From Clostridium frigoris (lineage in GTDB: Bacteria; Bacillota; Clostridia; Clostridiales; Clostridiaceae), in NCBI RefSeq assembly GCF_018861865.1, contig NZ_JAHLDV010000018.1, positions 1-57,036 on the forward strand: a DNA stretch of 57,036 bases, given 5' to 3'. The number at the start of each line of letters is the position of its first letter. Within the stretch, counting starts at the first letter, position 1. The translations under genes were made by a program, and so were the position numbers. Of this stretch, positions 33,981 to 43,388 are shown piece by piece. The notes under the pieces were generated by a model. The model made no database searches. It saw nothing but the letters and a program-made list of their open reading frames with translations, and was not told the DNA's origin.

Positions 33981-34910
33981 TTGAAAGACGAAAACATTTT
34001 TACAAATAAAAAAGTTGTAGCTATTATTGCAACATTTTGTTGCTTTTTATGGGGAAGTGCATTTCCAGCGATTAAAAATGGATATATAATGTTTAATATT
34101 TCTGCAGGTGACATACCTTCAAAGCTTGTTTTTGCAGGTTATAGATTTATTATAGCAGGGCTAGTTTTACTTGTTATCGCTCAAAGCTCTGGAAAGAAAA
34201 TATTTAATATTTCTAGAAAAGATGCTCTGGATTTAAGTTATTTGGGGGTAATGCAAACTACGGTTCAGTATATATTTTTTTATATTGGAGTTTCCAATAC
34301 CACAGGGGTTAAAGGATCTATAATGAATTCTACTAGTACATTTTTTAGTGTTATTTTAGCTCATTATATATATGTAAATGATAAATTGAATACGCAGAAA
34401 ATAATGGGATGTATTATAGGATTTATAGGGGTTATGATTGTGAATTTTAGCTTAGATCTATTAGATTTTTCTTTTAGGTTTAATGGCGAAGGATTTTTAA
34501 TGATTGCGGCATTTGTTTTTGCAGTAGGTGCTATATATGCTAAAAAACTTACTAAAAGCATGGATGTAATGGTAGTAACAGGTTATAGTCTTTTTATAGG
34601 AGGATTAATGTTAACAGTAATTGGCATTATTTTAGGTGGTAGAGTTTATCATTTTACAATGCATTCTTCACTTTTATTAATTTATCTTGCTTTATTGTCA
34701 TCAGCTGCATTCTCATTGTGGAATCTACTTCTAAAATATAATAAGGTAGGTCCAGTATCTATTTTTAATTTTTTAATACCCATTTTCGGATCAATACTCT
34801 CAGCAATATTTTTAAATGAAAATATATTTGAATATAAAAATATAGTTGCGCTTGGATTAGTATGTATAGGTATATGGATGGTTAATAAAGAAAAGGTGAT
34901 TGACAAATAA
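33981..34910 (+). CDS. DMT superfamily (EamA) transporter
   Basis: A 309-residue transporter with ten membrane segments in two EamA repeats. The first helix carries FCCFLWGSAFPAIKNGY, and the repeat marks GVKGSIMNSTSTFFSVILAHYIY and KVGPVSIFNFLIPIFGSILSAIFLNE are typical. It probably exports or imports a metabolite such as an amino acid; substrate unknown. The start is TTG 33981, 11 bases after AAAGGA; another TTG at 33972 is too close to that site. Repeat copy 2 forms its leader. Confidence 0.85.
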   Translation: MKDENIFTNKKVVAIIATFCCFLWGSAFPAIKNGYIMFNISAGDIPSKLVFAGYRFIIAGLVLLVIAQSSGKKIFNISRKDALDLSYLGVMQTTVQYIFFYIGVSNTTGVKGSIMNSTSTFFSVILAHYIYVNDKLNTQKIMGCIIGFIGVMIVNFSLDLLDFSFRFNGEGFLMIAAFVFAVGAIYAKKLTKSMDVMVVTGYSLFIGGLMLTVIGIILGGRVYHFTMHSSLLLIYLALLSSAAFSLWNLLLKYNKVGPVSIFNFLIPIFGSILSAIFLNENIFEYKNIVALGLVCIGIWMVNKEKVIDK

Positions 34911-35054
34911 GAAAAATAATGTAAACAAAGGGAGGCAATCGCATTGTATAATTAGGATATATCATTATAATAATGAACATTATGGTATAATTAGAATAGA
35001 AATTTTTTAAGAATATTTTTTTAGTATTAGATAAATGAGAGGAGTTTTTTAAAA

Positions 35055-36128
35055 TTGTCAGAAATTATATTAGAAATAGATAATATAATAAAGGAGTTTG
35101 AAAATAAGGAAGTAATCAAGAATATATCGCTCGCGGTAAATAAAGGTGAGTTTTTAACATTACTAGGGCCAAGTGGCTGTGGTAAAACAACAACTCTTAG
35201 AATAATAGCAGGGTTTGAAAAGCCAACAAGTGGTAGTGTTCTACTTGAAGGTATACATGTTGAAAATAAGCAGCCAAATGAGAGAAATGTAAATACAGTA
35301 TTTCAAAATTATGCATTGTTTCCACATATGAATGTGTTTGATAATATAGCATATGGGTTAAAAATTAGAAAGGTTAATAAGGTGGAAATAAAAAAGAGAG
35401 TTATTGCAATGCTTAGTTTAGTGCAACTCGAAGGGTACGCGAAAAGAAAAATAGATGGATTAAGTGGTGGTCAAAAGCAAAGAGTCGCAATAGGAAGGGC
35501 ATTAATAAATAAACCTAGAATATTACTCTTGGACGAGCCGTTAGGTGCACTTGATCTAAAACTTAGAAAGCAAATGCAAGTTGAGCTTAAAAGACTACAA
35601 AAAAAATTACAAATCACCTTTGTATATGTTACTCATGATCAAGAGGAAGCACTTAATATGTCCGATCGAATAGCCGTAATGAACGACGGAATTATAGAGC
35701 AGATAGGAAGTCCGGAAGACATATATGAAAGGCCTAAGACAAAATTTGTAGCAGGGTTTATTGGAGAGTCTAATCTAATTAAGACAAAAATAAAAAAAAT
35801 TGATGAAGAAAAAATATCAGTCCAAATTGGTGAATATGAGATGAACTTGAATTATAAAAATTATGATAATTCTAAAAACAAAGAAAGCTATATTTTAATC
35901 AGACCGGAAAACACAAAATATACTAGGGTAAAACCGACGTTTGGAATTAAAGCAACAATAAAAGAACATAGTTATATTGGATCGATTATTAAAACTACTA
36001 TGGAAATTGAAAGCGGACAGGAAATTATAGTTTGTGATTATGATAAGAAAAAAGACTTAATAGGTATAGGTAACGATGTTTGGATGTACTTTGAACCAGA
36101 AGACGTAGTTATAGTTGAAGAAGGTTAG
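35055..36128 (+). CDS. potA: Spermidine/putrescine ABC importer ATPase
   Basis: A 357-residue ATPase energising polyamine uptake. Walker A GPSGCGKTT, signature LSGGQKQR, Walker B ILLLDEP and the H-loop VTHDQEEA are intact. A C-terminal TOBE-type domain starts near residue 240 (LIRPENTKY). Start is TTG 35055 with GAGGAG ten bases upstream. It is first in a compact potABCD operon: potB follows after 8 bases. Confidence 0.93.
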   Translation: MSEIILEIDNIIKEFENKEVIKNISLAVNKGEFLTLLGPSGCGKTTTLRIIAGFEKPTSGSVLLEGIHVENKQPNERNVNTVFQNYALFPHMNVFDNIAYGLKIRKVNKVEIKKRVIAMLSLVQLEGYAKRKIDGLSGGQKQRVAIGRALINKPRILLLDEPLGALDLKLRKQMQVELKRLQKKLQITFVYVTHDQEEALNMSDRIAVMNDGIIEQIGSPEDIYERPKTKFVAGFIGESNLIKTKIKKIDEEKISVQIGEYEMNLNYKNYDNSKNKESYILIRPENTKYTRVKPTFGIKATIKEHSYIGSIIKTTMEIESGQEIIVCDYDKKKDLIGIGNDVWMYFEPEDVVIVEEG

Positions 36129-36136
36129 GTGAGAAA

Positions 36137-36994
36137 ATGAAAAACATGAAAGAAAATATTTCAAAGGTTTTGACGATAGTTCCAATATCATTTTGGATGT
36201 TATTCTTCGTTGCTATCCCCCTTTTGTATATTGTATTTATTAGTTTTATGCAAAGGGGTGATGATGGTAGTATAGTCTATGTGGCAACAATTTCAAATTA
36301 TACAAGAATGGCTAGGCCTCTATATGTTAAGGTGTTTTGGGATTCAATACTCGTGGCTTTTACTACAACAATATTTACATTGGGTTTTGGATATCCGTTT
36401 GCATATTTTGCTACTAAAATAAAGAAATATAAAATTTTAATAATGCTTTTAATAATGGCACCATTTTTAACTAATTCATTAATACGTACTTATGGGTGGA
36501 TTGTAATTCTAAGTACCGAGGGGATATTAAATCATGCATTACTTATAACTGGAATTATAAAAGAACCATTAAAGATGTTATATTCTTATGGAGCAGTAAT
36601 GATTGGAATGATATATACAATGTTTCCATTTATGGTACTTCCACTTTATAATTCTATAGATAAAATGGATAAAGCTTATATTGAAGCAGCTAAAGATCTT
36701 GGGGCAAGTAAGTGGAAGACATTTAGAACCGTTACGGTGCCTCTAACTATGCCAGGAATAGTTGCTGGTTGTATTTTAGTATTTGTACCCTCTGTAGGAC
36801 TCTTTTTCATACCAGATCTAATGGGTGGCAGTAATGTTATGCTTATTGGAAATCTAATTGAAAATCAATTCATGGAATCAAATGATTGGCCTTTCGGAGC
36901 AGCACTATCAATAGTAATGATTTTTATATCCTTAATTTTAATTTTGGTTTACGTAAAAATTATTGATAAAAAGTTAGACACGGAGGTGTTCTAA
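36137..36994 (+). CDS. potB: Spermidine/putrescine ABC permease PotB
   Basis: A 285-residue permease with six membrane segments. TNSLIRTYGWIVIL is a PotB hallmark, and the EAA loop is YIEAAKDLGASKWKTFRTVTVPLTMPGI. The C-terminal FIPDLMGGSNVMLIGNLIENQF is also diagnostic. Its TAA stop overlaps the potC ATG by one base, so translation is coupled. Confidence 0.93.
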   Translation: MKNMKENISKVLTIVPISFWMLFFVAIPLLYIVFISFMQRGDDGSIVYVATISNYTRMARPLYVKVFWDSILVAFTTTIFTLGFGYPFAYFATKIKKYKILIMLLIMAPFLTNSLIRTYGWIVILSTEGILNHALLITGIIKEPLKMLYSYGAVMIGMIYTMFPFMVLPLYNSIDKMDKAYIEAAKDLGASKWKTFRTVTVPLTMPGIVAGCILVFVPSVGLFFIPDLMGGSNVMLIGNLIENQFMESNDWPFGAALSIVMIFISLILILVYVKIIDKKLDTEVF

Positions 36995-37776
36995 TGGATT
37001 CAAAATTATCAAAAGGTCTGGAACGAACATACATGGTTTGTATATTTGCGTTTTTGTATGTTCCAATAGCAATAATTATTATGTACTCTTTTAATCATGC
37101 TAAATCAAACGTAGTTTTTAGTGGTTTTACTCTTGATTGGTACACTAAATTATTTAGTGATGAGGATGTAATTACAGCACTTGTAAATAGTTTAACTATT
37201 GCAACTTTAAGTACAATAATTTCAGCAATAATTGGAACACTTGGAGCAATTGGACTAAAGAGGCATAATTTCAAAGGTAAATCGGTAATAAGTTTACTAG
37301 TTTATATTCCAATAGTAATTCCAGAGATAATTATGGGAGTATCACTTCTAATTTTGTTCTCAACTCTTCAAATTGATTTTGGAATACTTACATTAGTGTT
37401 GGCACATACAACTTTTTGTACACCGTTTGTATTTATAAATGTTAAATCAAGACTTGCTGGGTTTGATTTGTCAATTGAAGAAGCAGCGATGGATTTGGGC
37501 GCATCAAAACTTACGGTGTTTAGAACAATTACATTTCCAATGATTTTTCCAGCAGTGCTTTCAGGAGCTATGCTAGCTTTTGCACTGTCACTGGATGATA
37601 TAATCATAAATATTTTTTTGAGTGGACCAGCAAGTACTACACTTCCAATTAAAATATTCTCAATGCTAAAATTTGGGCTTTCACCTGAAATAAACGCATT
37701 GTGTACAATAATGCTAGTGATAACTTTTGCCTTTTTAATATTGTCACAGGTCATAAAACTAAAAAAGGAAAAATAG
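36994..37776 (+). CDS. potC: Spermidine/putrescine ABC permease PotC
   Basis: A 260-residue permease with six membrane segments. The opening YMVCIFAFLYVPIAIIIMYSFN is typical of PotC; the EAA loop is SIEEAAMDLGASKLTVFRTITFPMIFPAV, and SLDDIIINIFLSGPASTTLPIKI matches the PotC C-terminal half. GGAGGTG lies upstream within potB. potD follows after 48 bases. Confidence 0.93.
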   Translation: MDSKLSKGLERTYMVCIFAFLYVPIAIIIMYSFNHAKSNVVFSGFTLDWYTKLFSDEDVITALVNSLTIATLSTIISAIIGTLGAIGLKRHNFKGKSVISLLVYIPIVIPEIIMGVSLLILFSTLQIDFGILTLVLAHTTFCTPFVFINVKSRLAGFDLSIEEAAMDLGASKLTVFRTITFPMIFPAVLSGAMLAFALSLDDIIINIFLSGPASTTLPIKIFSMLKFGLSPEINALCTIMLVITFAFLILSQVIKLKKEK

Positions 37777-37824
37777 AATACATTTAGAATAGATTTTACT
37801 TGATAAAAATTAGGGGGGATTTAT

Positions 37825-38901
37825 ATGTTAAAAAAAAGATTTAAAGCTTTAATAATTTTACTTGCAGTTTCAGTTATAGGCTCAACATTTGTAGGGTGCG
37901 GAAAATCAAATGCATCAAAGACTAATACTGAAAAAGTAGTTAACATTTACACCTGGGCAAATTATGTCCCAGCTAATGTTGTTAAAGATTTTCAAAATAA
38001 GACAGGAATTAAGGTTAATTATAGTAACTTTTCTACTAATGAAGCGATGCTTTCAAAATTACAGGCAGCCAAAGGTGGAACATATGATGTAATAATTTGT
38101 GCGGATTATATGGTACAGATCATGGCTAAACAGAAAAACGTATTATTACAACCTATAGATAAAGCTGCTATTCCTAATTATAAAAATATAGATAAAGCTT
38201 ATTTAGGTCAATATTATGATAAGACGAATAAGTATTCAGTGCCTTATTCACTTGGAAGTGAAATGATAGTTTATAATCCAGATAAAATTAAGATAGATAT
38301 TAAAGGAATAAGTGATTTATGGGATCCTTCATTGAAAGGTTCCGAGGTTTTACTCGAAGACCCAAGATCGGTTATTGGTATGGCATTAACAAAGCTTGGT
38401 TATAGCATCAATGAGACAGATCCAGCAAAACTTGCCGAAGCGAAAGCAGAACTTGCAAAACTTAGACCAAATGTTAAAGTATTTGATGCAGATACACCAA
38501 TGACAAGCCTCATCAATGGAGATACAAATATTGGAGTTATGTGGGGATCGCAGGTATCGGCAGCACTTAAAGGTAATAAAAAGTTGAAAATTGTTTACCC
38601 AAAAGAGGGGATGCAATTTGAAGAGGATAATTTAATAATGCCTGTTAATGCACCACATAAGGAAAATGCGCAGAAATTTATAAACTTTGTATTAGAGGGC
38701 AAAGCAAGCAGTGATATTACAACTAGTATAGAATATATCAATGTTAATACAGCAGCCAAAAAATTCATGCCACAAGCGGTGCTTAATAACAAAGCCATCT
38801 ATATACCTAAAGCTGAATTTAGTAAAGCTAAACATTTACAGGATGCTGGTAGTGCATCTAAGGTGTACGATTCAATTTGGTCAGAATTCAAACAACAATA
38901 G
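37825..38901 (+). CDS. potD: Spermidine/putrescine-binding lipoprotein PotD
   Basis: A 358-residue substrate-binding lipoprotein. The signal peptide ends with the lipobox STFVGCGKS. The mature start VVNIYTWANYVPANVVKDFQNKTGIKVNY is a PotD hallmark, followed by GTYDVIICADYMV and the YSVPYSLGSEMIVYNPDKI region. AGGGGGGAT precedes the start. Last gene of potABCD, with a terminator at 38937-38980. Confidence 0.93.
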   Translation: MLKKRFKALIILLAVSVIGSTFVGCGKSNASKTNTEKVVNIYTWANYVPANVVKDFQNKTGIKVNYSNFSTNEAMLSKLQAAKGGTYDVIICADYMVQIMAKQKNVLLQPIDKAAIPNYKNIDKAYLGQYYDKTNKYSVPYSLGSEMIVYNPDKIKIDIKGISDLWDPSLKGSEVLLEDPRSVIGMALTKLGYSINETDPAKLAEAKAELAKLRPNVKVFDADTPMTSLINGDTNIGVMWGSQVSAALKGNKKLKIVYPKEGMQFEEDNLIMPVNAPHKENAQKFINFVLEGKASSDITTSIEYINVNTAAKKFMPQAVLNNKAIYIPKAEFSKAKHLQDAGSASKVYDSIWSEFKQQ

Positions 38902-38936
38902 AAAGTAATTTTCATCTAAAAAAAAGTAATTAATGG

Positions 38937-38980
38937 AATAAACATGAGGTCTATATTTAAGGATTCATGTTTATTTGTTA
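38937..38980 (+). terminator. Terminator of potABCD
   Basis: AATAAACATGA (38937-38947) pairs with TCATGTTTATT (38965-38975) around a 17-base loop, followed by TGTTATT. Confidence 0.7.
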
Positions 38981-39134
38981 TTAATACTAAGGTAAGAAAC
39001 AATAATGAAATAATATATACTTGTATAAAAATTCGTGTCATAGTATAATTAAAGTTGCTCTTTTGTCAGTTTATAATAGAGATTATGAAAACCTTATAAA
39101 GAGCAACTATAAAACTAAAGAAAAGGATGAAAAT

Positions 39135-39806
39135 ATGACTAAGAAAATAAATTTATTTAAACGAGTAATTCTGTTTTTTGTAGGAATGAGCATAATACAG
39201 TTTGGAGTAGCCTTGTTTTTAAAGACTAATATTGGGTCTGATCCCTTTACTTTATTCACTCAAGGACTAGCGTTTTTATTAAATAAAACACCTGGAAATG
39301 CTAATATGATTATATTATTTGTATTATTTTGCATAATACTTTTGGTTGACAGAAAACGTATAAAGATAGGAACGATTATATGCGTTGTTGGAGTTGGTCC
39401 CATTATAGACCTTGGGGTAAAGGCTGTTTCGTTTTTCCCAATATCATCTTTGAATATTGGTACAAAAATGCTTTTAATTGTATTTGGATGTGTCCTAATT
39501 GCAATTGGATTTTCTATACTTTCAGCAAGTAATATAGGAGTTGCGCCAAATGATATTATTCCGTTTATTATAAAAGATAAAACTAATTTTCAGTATCGTT
39601 GGATACGTATGGCATTAGATATTAGCTTTTTAATAATAGGATTTATACTCGGTGGAGTATTTGGTATTGGTACAATAATATCTGCATTGCTTACAGGTCC
39701 GTGCATACAATTATGCCTCCCATATGGAGAGAAGCTCGTAAATACTATTGTTAAAAATGAAGCTGAAGATGATAAAAAGAAAGATAATGTATCACTAGGA
39801 GCTTAA
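39135..39806 (+). CDS. YczE/YitT-like integral membrane protein
   Basis: A 223-residue protein with five membrane segments. RVILFFVGMSIIQFGVALFLKTNIGSDPFTLFTQGLA is the standard N-terminus of the YczE family, and SASNIGVAPNDIIPFIIKDK follows the same pattern in the second half. YczE affects surfactin production in B. subtilis, but a general function is unknown. The start at 39135 has AAAGGATG upstream; the frame runs back to 39021 without a ribosome site. Confidence 0.8.
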   Translation: MTKKINLFKRVILFFVGMSIIQFGVALFLKTNIGSDPFTLFTQGLAFLLNKTPGNANMIILFVLFCIILLVDRKRIKIGTIICVVGVGPIIDLGVKAVSFFPISSLNIGTKMLLIVFGCVLIAIGFSILSASNIGVAPNDIIPFIIKDKTNFQYRWIRMALDISFLIIGFILGGVFGIGTIISALLTGPCIQLCLPYGEKLVNTIVKNEAEDDKKKDNVSLGA

Positions 39807-39810
39807 ACGT

Positions 39811-39868
39811 AAAAGCTAATGATGTCCTACGAAGGGTAACTTTCGGAAGCATCATTAGCTTTTTATTT
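39811..39868 (+). terminator. Terminator after the YczE-like gene
   Basis: AAAAGCTAATGATG (39811-39824) pairs with CATCATTAGCTTTT (39850-39863), followed by TATTTG. Confidence 0.88.
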
Positions 39869-39968
39869 GTAGTATAATATTATTAAATTGAAATTTTATT
39901 CAATAATTATGTGTATATTATAAAAAGATGTTTTAATTTCTATGTTGGGAGTGAAAGGAGGTATTAGT

Positions 39969-40628
39969 TTGTTTATTTTGTTCTTAATATTAAAGATACT
40001 CCTATATTTATTAATATTTATATTTGGTGTTATCTTATTGTTTTTAATAATTCCTTTGGAGTATTATATAAGCTCAAAAATTGATGAAACAATTAACGTA
40101 GATATAACCTTATTATTTTTTAAAAAAATTATAAAGATAATGGTGAAACATGAAGACACTAAAGAAGTATTTATGTTAAAATTTATGGGACTAGGTGTTA
40201 TTAGAAAAGAAATAAAAAGCCCTGATATAAAAATCGAAAAAGATGAAAACGAAAAGAGTAATAAGAAGAGTAAGAAAAAGAAACGGAGTAATTTTAATAT
40301 AAGGGATTATATCGAGAAGGTATTTATAAATGATTTAATAAATTATTTTAAAGATATAATAAACATCGTAAAGCCAAAAATAGTCAAAATAAATGGTTTT
40401 TACGGATTTGAGGATCCATCACTTACGGGTATGATTTGTGGGATTATACCTCTAATATCAAGTCTTATTCCTAAAAGTAATATTAATTTGCAACCAGTAT
40501 TTGATGATGAAATAATTGAAATCGAGTGTGATATTCATGGCAAGATTTCTTTGCTATCAGCTATAATAAAAACACTAAAATTTATACTCAAGAAAAATAG
40601 TAGAGAAAAAATATTTAAAAAAATATAA
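39969..40628 (+). CDS. DUF2953 membrane-anchored protein (YtfI-like)
   Basis: A 219-residue protein: one or two N-terminal membrane segments, a central basic linker (SNKKSKKKKRSN, about 98-109) and a C-terminal domain with NGFYGFEDPSLTGMICGIIPLIS, the DUF2953 core. The start is taken as TTG 39969 with AAAGGAGG six bases upstream; an ATG at 39942 precedes that site. In Bacillus and Clostridium this family is encoded directly before gerW (ytfI-ytfJ), as here, implying a sporulation or germination role. Confidence 0.82.
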   Translation: MFILFLILKILLYLLIFIFGVILLFLIIPLEYYISSKIDETINVDITLLFFKKIIKIMVKHEDTKEVFMLKFMGLGVIRKEIKSPDIKIEKDENEKSNKKSKKKKRSNFNIRDYIEKVFINDLINYFKDIINIVKPKIVKINGFYGFEDPSLTGMICGIIPLISSLIPKSNINLQPVFDDEIIEIECDIHGKISLLSAIIKTLKFILKKNSREKIFKKI

Positions 40629-40741
40629 AAATCCTGAAACTTATTAATGGTTTATGTGTATTGTTAAGTGTAAAGTTAATAATGATTACGTAATAAATAA
40701 ATAAACAATTAAATTTAAAATATAAGGAGGAATAAATTACA

Positions 40742-41131
40742 ATGAATATGACAGAAAATGCTGATGCATTATTTACAAACCTTGAAAGATTCTTAAAGAC
40801 AGAAACAGTAGTTGGTGAGGCAATAATTGTTGGAGAAACAACACTAATACCACTTATTACAGTTTCATTTGGGTGCGGAACAGGTAGCGGAACAGGGAAT
40901 ACTATTAAGGATGGCGAAGGTAATGGGGGAGGACTTGGTGCAGGAGCTAAGATAACTCCAACTGCTATTTTAGTTATAAAAGATGGAAATGTAACAATGC
41001 TTTCTATAAAAGACAAAGGTAATCTTGAAAATCTCATTCAAATGGTGCCAGGACTAGTATCCAAAGTAAGCTCAAAAATGGGTGGATTTAAAAACAAGCC
41101 AGATAAGAATAAAACTGAAAATGATATTTAA
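40742..41131 (+). CDS. gerW: Spore germination protein GerW (YtfJ family)
   Basis: A 129-residue YtfJ-family protein made in the developing spore and needed for normal germination in Bacillus. Family marks are NADALFTNLERFLKTETVVGEAI, IPLITVSFGCGTGSG, the glycine run GEGNGGGLGAGAKITPTA, and VTMLSIKDKGNLENLIQMVP. AAGGAGG lies 11 bases before the ATG. It follows the DUF2953 gene by 113 bases. Confidence 0.92.
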   Translation: MNMTENADALFTNLERFLKTETVVGEAIIVGETTLIPLITVSFGCGTGSGTGNTIKDGEGNGGGLGAGAKITPTAILVIKDGNVTMLSIKDKGNLENLIQMVPGLVSKVSSKMGGFKNKPDKNKTENDI

Positions 41132-41175
41132 CTTTAAATTTGATTGAAAAATATACATTGGAGCAGGTGAATAAA

Positions 41176-41949
41176 ATGAGTTCTAACAGATATTTAAAGT
41201 TTTTAGCAAATATAAGTAAAGATAAACCAAACAGCATTAAAAACAAGAAGACTCCATGTCCATTTTGTAACAGAGAGGGATTAACAGGTATTATAGATGA
41301 AGAAGGACCATTTATTTTAGTTAAAAACAAATTTCCTACATTAGAAAATACACTTATGACAGTTTTAATAGAAACAAGTAGTTGCGATGTTGATATTGCA
41401 ATGTATGATAAAGAATATATGAGAAACTTGTTAAAATTCGGAGTTCGTCATTGGATTGATATGGATAAAAGTGGTGATTTTAAATCTGTAATTTTTTATA
41501 AAAATCATGGTCCTTATTCAGGTGGGACTATTAATCATGCACATATGCAGATTGTAGGATTAAAAACTATAGATTATAAAGAATCTTTAAGGGATGAGTA
41601 TTTTGAGGGAATAGTAATTAACGAGTTGGATGGATGTGTACTTAATATTTCAACCAAACCCAAGGTAGATTTTACTGAATTTAATATTATAATAAATAAT
41701 ATTAATAAATTAGATATAATGGCTGATAATATACAAAAAATTGTTCGTTATATATTAAATGATTTTTATGTGAAATGTAGTAGTTTCAATCTTTTCTTTT
41801 ATGATTGGAAGGGTAAAATAATTTGTAAAGTTATACCTAGATTTATTACATCTCCATTATTTATAGGATTTTCTATTTCTCAAATTACAAACCAAACAGA
41901 TAAAATTGTAAGGCAGGTTCAACAGTTGTATTTTAAATCTGAAGCGTAA
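41176..41949 (+). CDS. DUF4931 HIT-like protein
   Basis: A 257-residue protein resembling the GalT/HIT fold. A CPFC motif near residue 28 could bind zinc with later residues, and GGTINHAHMQIVGL has the HxHxQ arrangement of nucleotidyl-transferring HIT enzymes, with a preceding YKNHGPYSGG. This matches the DUF4931 family of Firmicutes. It probably acts on a nucleotide-linked substrate; the substrate is unknown. The start at 41176 has a modest AGCAGGTG site; upstream codons in the same frame lack one. Confidence 0.75.
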   Translation: MSSNRYLKFLANISKDKPNSIKNKKTPCPFCNREGLTGIIDEEGPFILVKNKFPTLENTLMTVLIETSSCDVDIAMYDKEYMRNLLKFGVRHWIDMDKSGDFKSVIFYKNHGPYSGGTINHAHMQIVGLKTIDYKESLRDEYFEGIVINELDGCVLNISTKPKVDFTEFNIIINNINKLDIMADNIQKIVRYILNDFYVKCSSFNLFFYDWKGKIICKVIPRFITSPLFIGFSISQITNQTDKIVRQVQQLYFKSEA

Positions 41950-42021
41950 CTAAGTTGATTTATTTTACAAAATATAATATATGAAATAAATACAATGATT
42001 GTAAAAGGAGTGATATATGTT

Positions 42022-43155
42022 ATGAGTAATTACTATTTCCTAAAATATTATGATAAAACAGTTGCTGAAATTGATATAGATAATAAAACAATGGAAATTA
42101 TAAATTTAGATTTGTTTTTTGATAAAATAAATAAAAATATAATGAGTTCTGTTGAGCTTAATAAATGGATTATGAATAGAATAAGGCCTGTGAGTCAAGT
42201 TGGATTTAATTCGTTTCTAACATCACTTGCCTTAAAAGAAGATGAAGAAGATTTATATTTTAAGGTTTTTGTAGCAACTAGAGGAATAAACGTTAAAGAC
42301 AAACTATGGTTAGCATTTTATGAAGATGAAAGTTATGAGGAATGCTCACCTTGGGCATCGATAATCATAGATGATGGTAAGGTGATAAACCATTCTTTTG
42401 ATTTAATAAATTTAAATGCTACAAAGACAAAATTAAATATTGATGGAGCATGTAATAAGGACTTAGCAAGAATTAAAGGAAATTTATGTGTGGTTAAAGA
42501 AAGATTACAAAATAATTCATATGATAATATATCAGAAGAATTAGTTTACGAAATATCAAAGCGGTTAGGTATTGAATGTTCGCCAGCAGGAGTATTGCCA
42601 AATGGGTTATGTTTCTCAGTAATAGATGAAACTAAAGACTTAATTCCAGCAAATTCTTTAATTGGGTTAGATCAAGGGAGTTTTGAAGATTTTTATAAGA
42701 TATTTCTAAAAATTCCATCACCTAGAAAAACCAAACTTGATGTGTTAAAAATGGGGATATTTGATGTCATTACAAGGCAAATGGATAGAAATTATACTAA
42801 TTTTTCTTTTTATAAATCAAATGGAATTTTACAACTTTATAGATTGTATGATAATGGATTATCATTATTTGCATCATCAAGGTATAGAGAAAATTTAGAT
42901 TGTTCATTAGGTTATGGAGAGACTTTAGAAAGTAAATTAAAATTTATAGTGCGTGAACTAAAAAGACTAAATGTAGAGTTTGTTTTTTATGATAGAGTAA
43001 GTAAAGATTTTTTAGAGAAAATTAGTCAAAGTTATTTAGAATATATAGAAGCTACAAATGGTAACAAGTTCATAAATGTGATTGAGTGGGTATTAAAACA
43101 ACAAATGCAAGTTGAGAAAATGCTTAATATGTATGAGATTAAACTAACGGAATAG
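42022..43155 (+). CDS. HipA-like kinase-fold protein
   Basis: A 377-residue protein whose C-terminal half shows the HipA-like catalytic layout: FDVITRQMDRNYTNFSFY (catalytic Asp255, metal-binding Asn260), then YRLYDNGLSLF with Asp277 in the DxG position. Before this, ISEELVYEISKRLGIECSPAGVL resembles the HipA helix that places the partner residues. The N-terminal half has no domain I recognise. No HipB-like DNA-binding partner is adjacent, so it is not a standard toxin-antitoxin pair. The start follows AAAGGAG at 11 bases. A neighbour of gerW and the DUF4931 gene. Confidence 0.65.
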   Translation: MSNYYFLKYYDKTVAEIDIDNKTMEIINLDLFFDKINKNIMSSVELNKWIMNRIRPVSQVGFNSFLTSLALKEDEEDLYFKVFVATRGINVKDKLWLAFYEDESYEECSPWASIIIDDGKVINHSFDLINLNATKTKLNIDGACNKDLARIKGNLCVVKERLQNNSYDNISEELVYEISKRLGIECSPAGVLPNGLCFSVIDETKDLIPANSLIGLDQGSFEDFYKIFLKIPSPRKTKLDVLKMGIFDVITRQMDRNYTNFSFYKSNGILQLYRLYDNGLSLFASSRYRENLDCSLGYGETLESKLKFIVRELKRLNVEFVFYDRVSKDFLEKISQSYLEYIEATNGNKFINVIEWVLKQQMQVEKMLNMYEIKLTE

Positions 43156-43184
43156 ATAGGATCTAAATATTTATAAAATTTAAA

Positions 43185-43214
43185 TTAAGAGAAGTTTATT
43201 ATGTCTTCTCTTAA
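43185..43214. terminator. Hairpin between convergent genes
   Basis: TTAAGAGAAG (43185-43194) pairs with CTTCTCTTAA (43205-43214). The T-run is weak on both strands. Confidence 0.6.
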
Positions 43215-43223
43215 ATATACTTA

Positions 43224-43388
43224 TTAGCATTCCACCTCTGATAATCCTCTTTCATTATTTTCATCTACGATATCTTCTATGTGTGATAATAATTCATCTT
43301 TTATTTCTTTATGAGCTCCCTTAAATTTCACATAAAAACATATATTGTCTATATATTCATTAATTTTAGAATTGTTTTTTATGCCCAT
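43224..43388 (-). pseudogene. Stunted permease-prefix-domain (DUF1700-like) gene behind padR
   Basis: A 54-residue frame reading MGIKNNSKINEYIDNICFYV, then KFKGAHKEIKDELLSHIEDI and VDENNERGLSEVEC, then TAA. This is the N-terminal permease prefix domain normally followed by an AxxQMGDP helix and membrane segments in proteins encoded next to PadR regulators. Here it stops just where the AxxxMG part should begin. GGAGGCAGTGAT lies before the ATG and it overlaps padR by 10 bases, so translation is likely. It is either a truncated remnant or a shortened functional form. Confidence 0.65.

Noticed and set aside
34941-34992. Repeated GTATAATTAG(G/A) and the TCATTATAATAATGA palindrome before potA
   Set aside because: AT-rich, short, and consistent with ordinary -10 elements; no matching operator elsewhere.
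40615-41037. A long proline/serine-rich frame on the minus strand opposite gerW
   Set aside because: It is the antisense image of the glycine-rich GerW coding sequence with no ribosome site.
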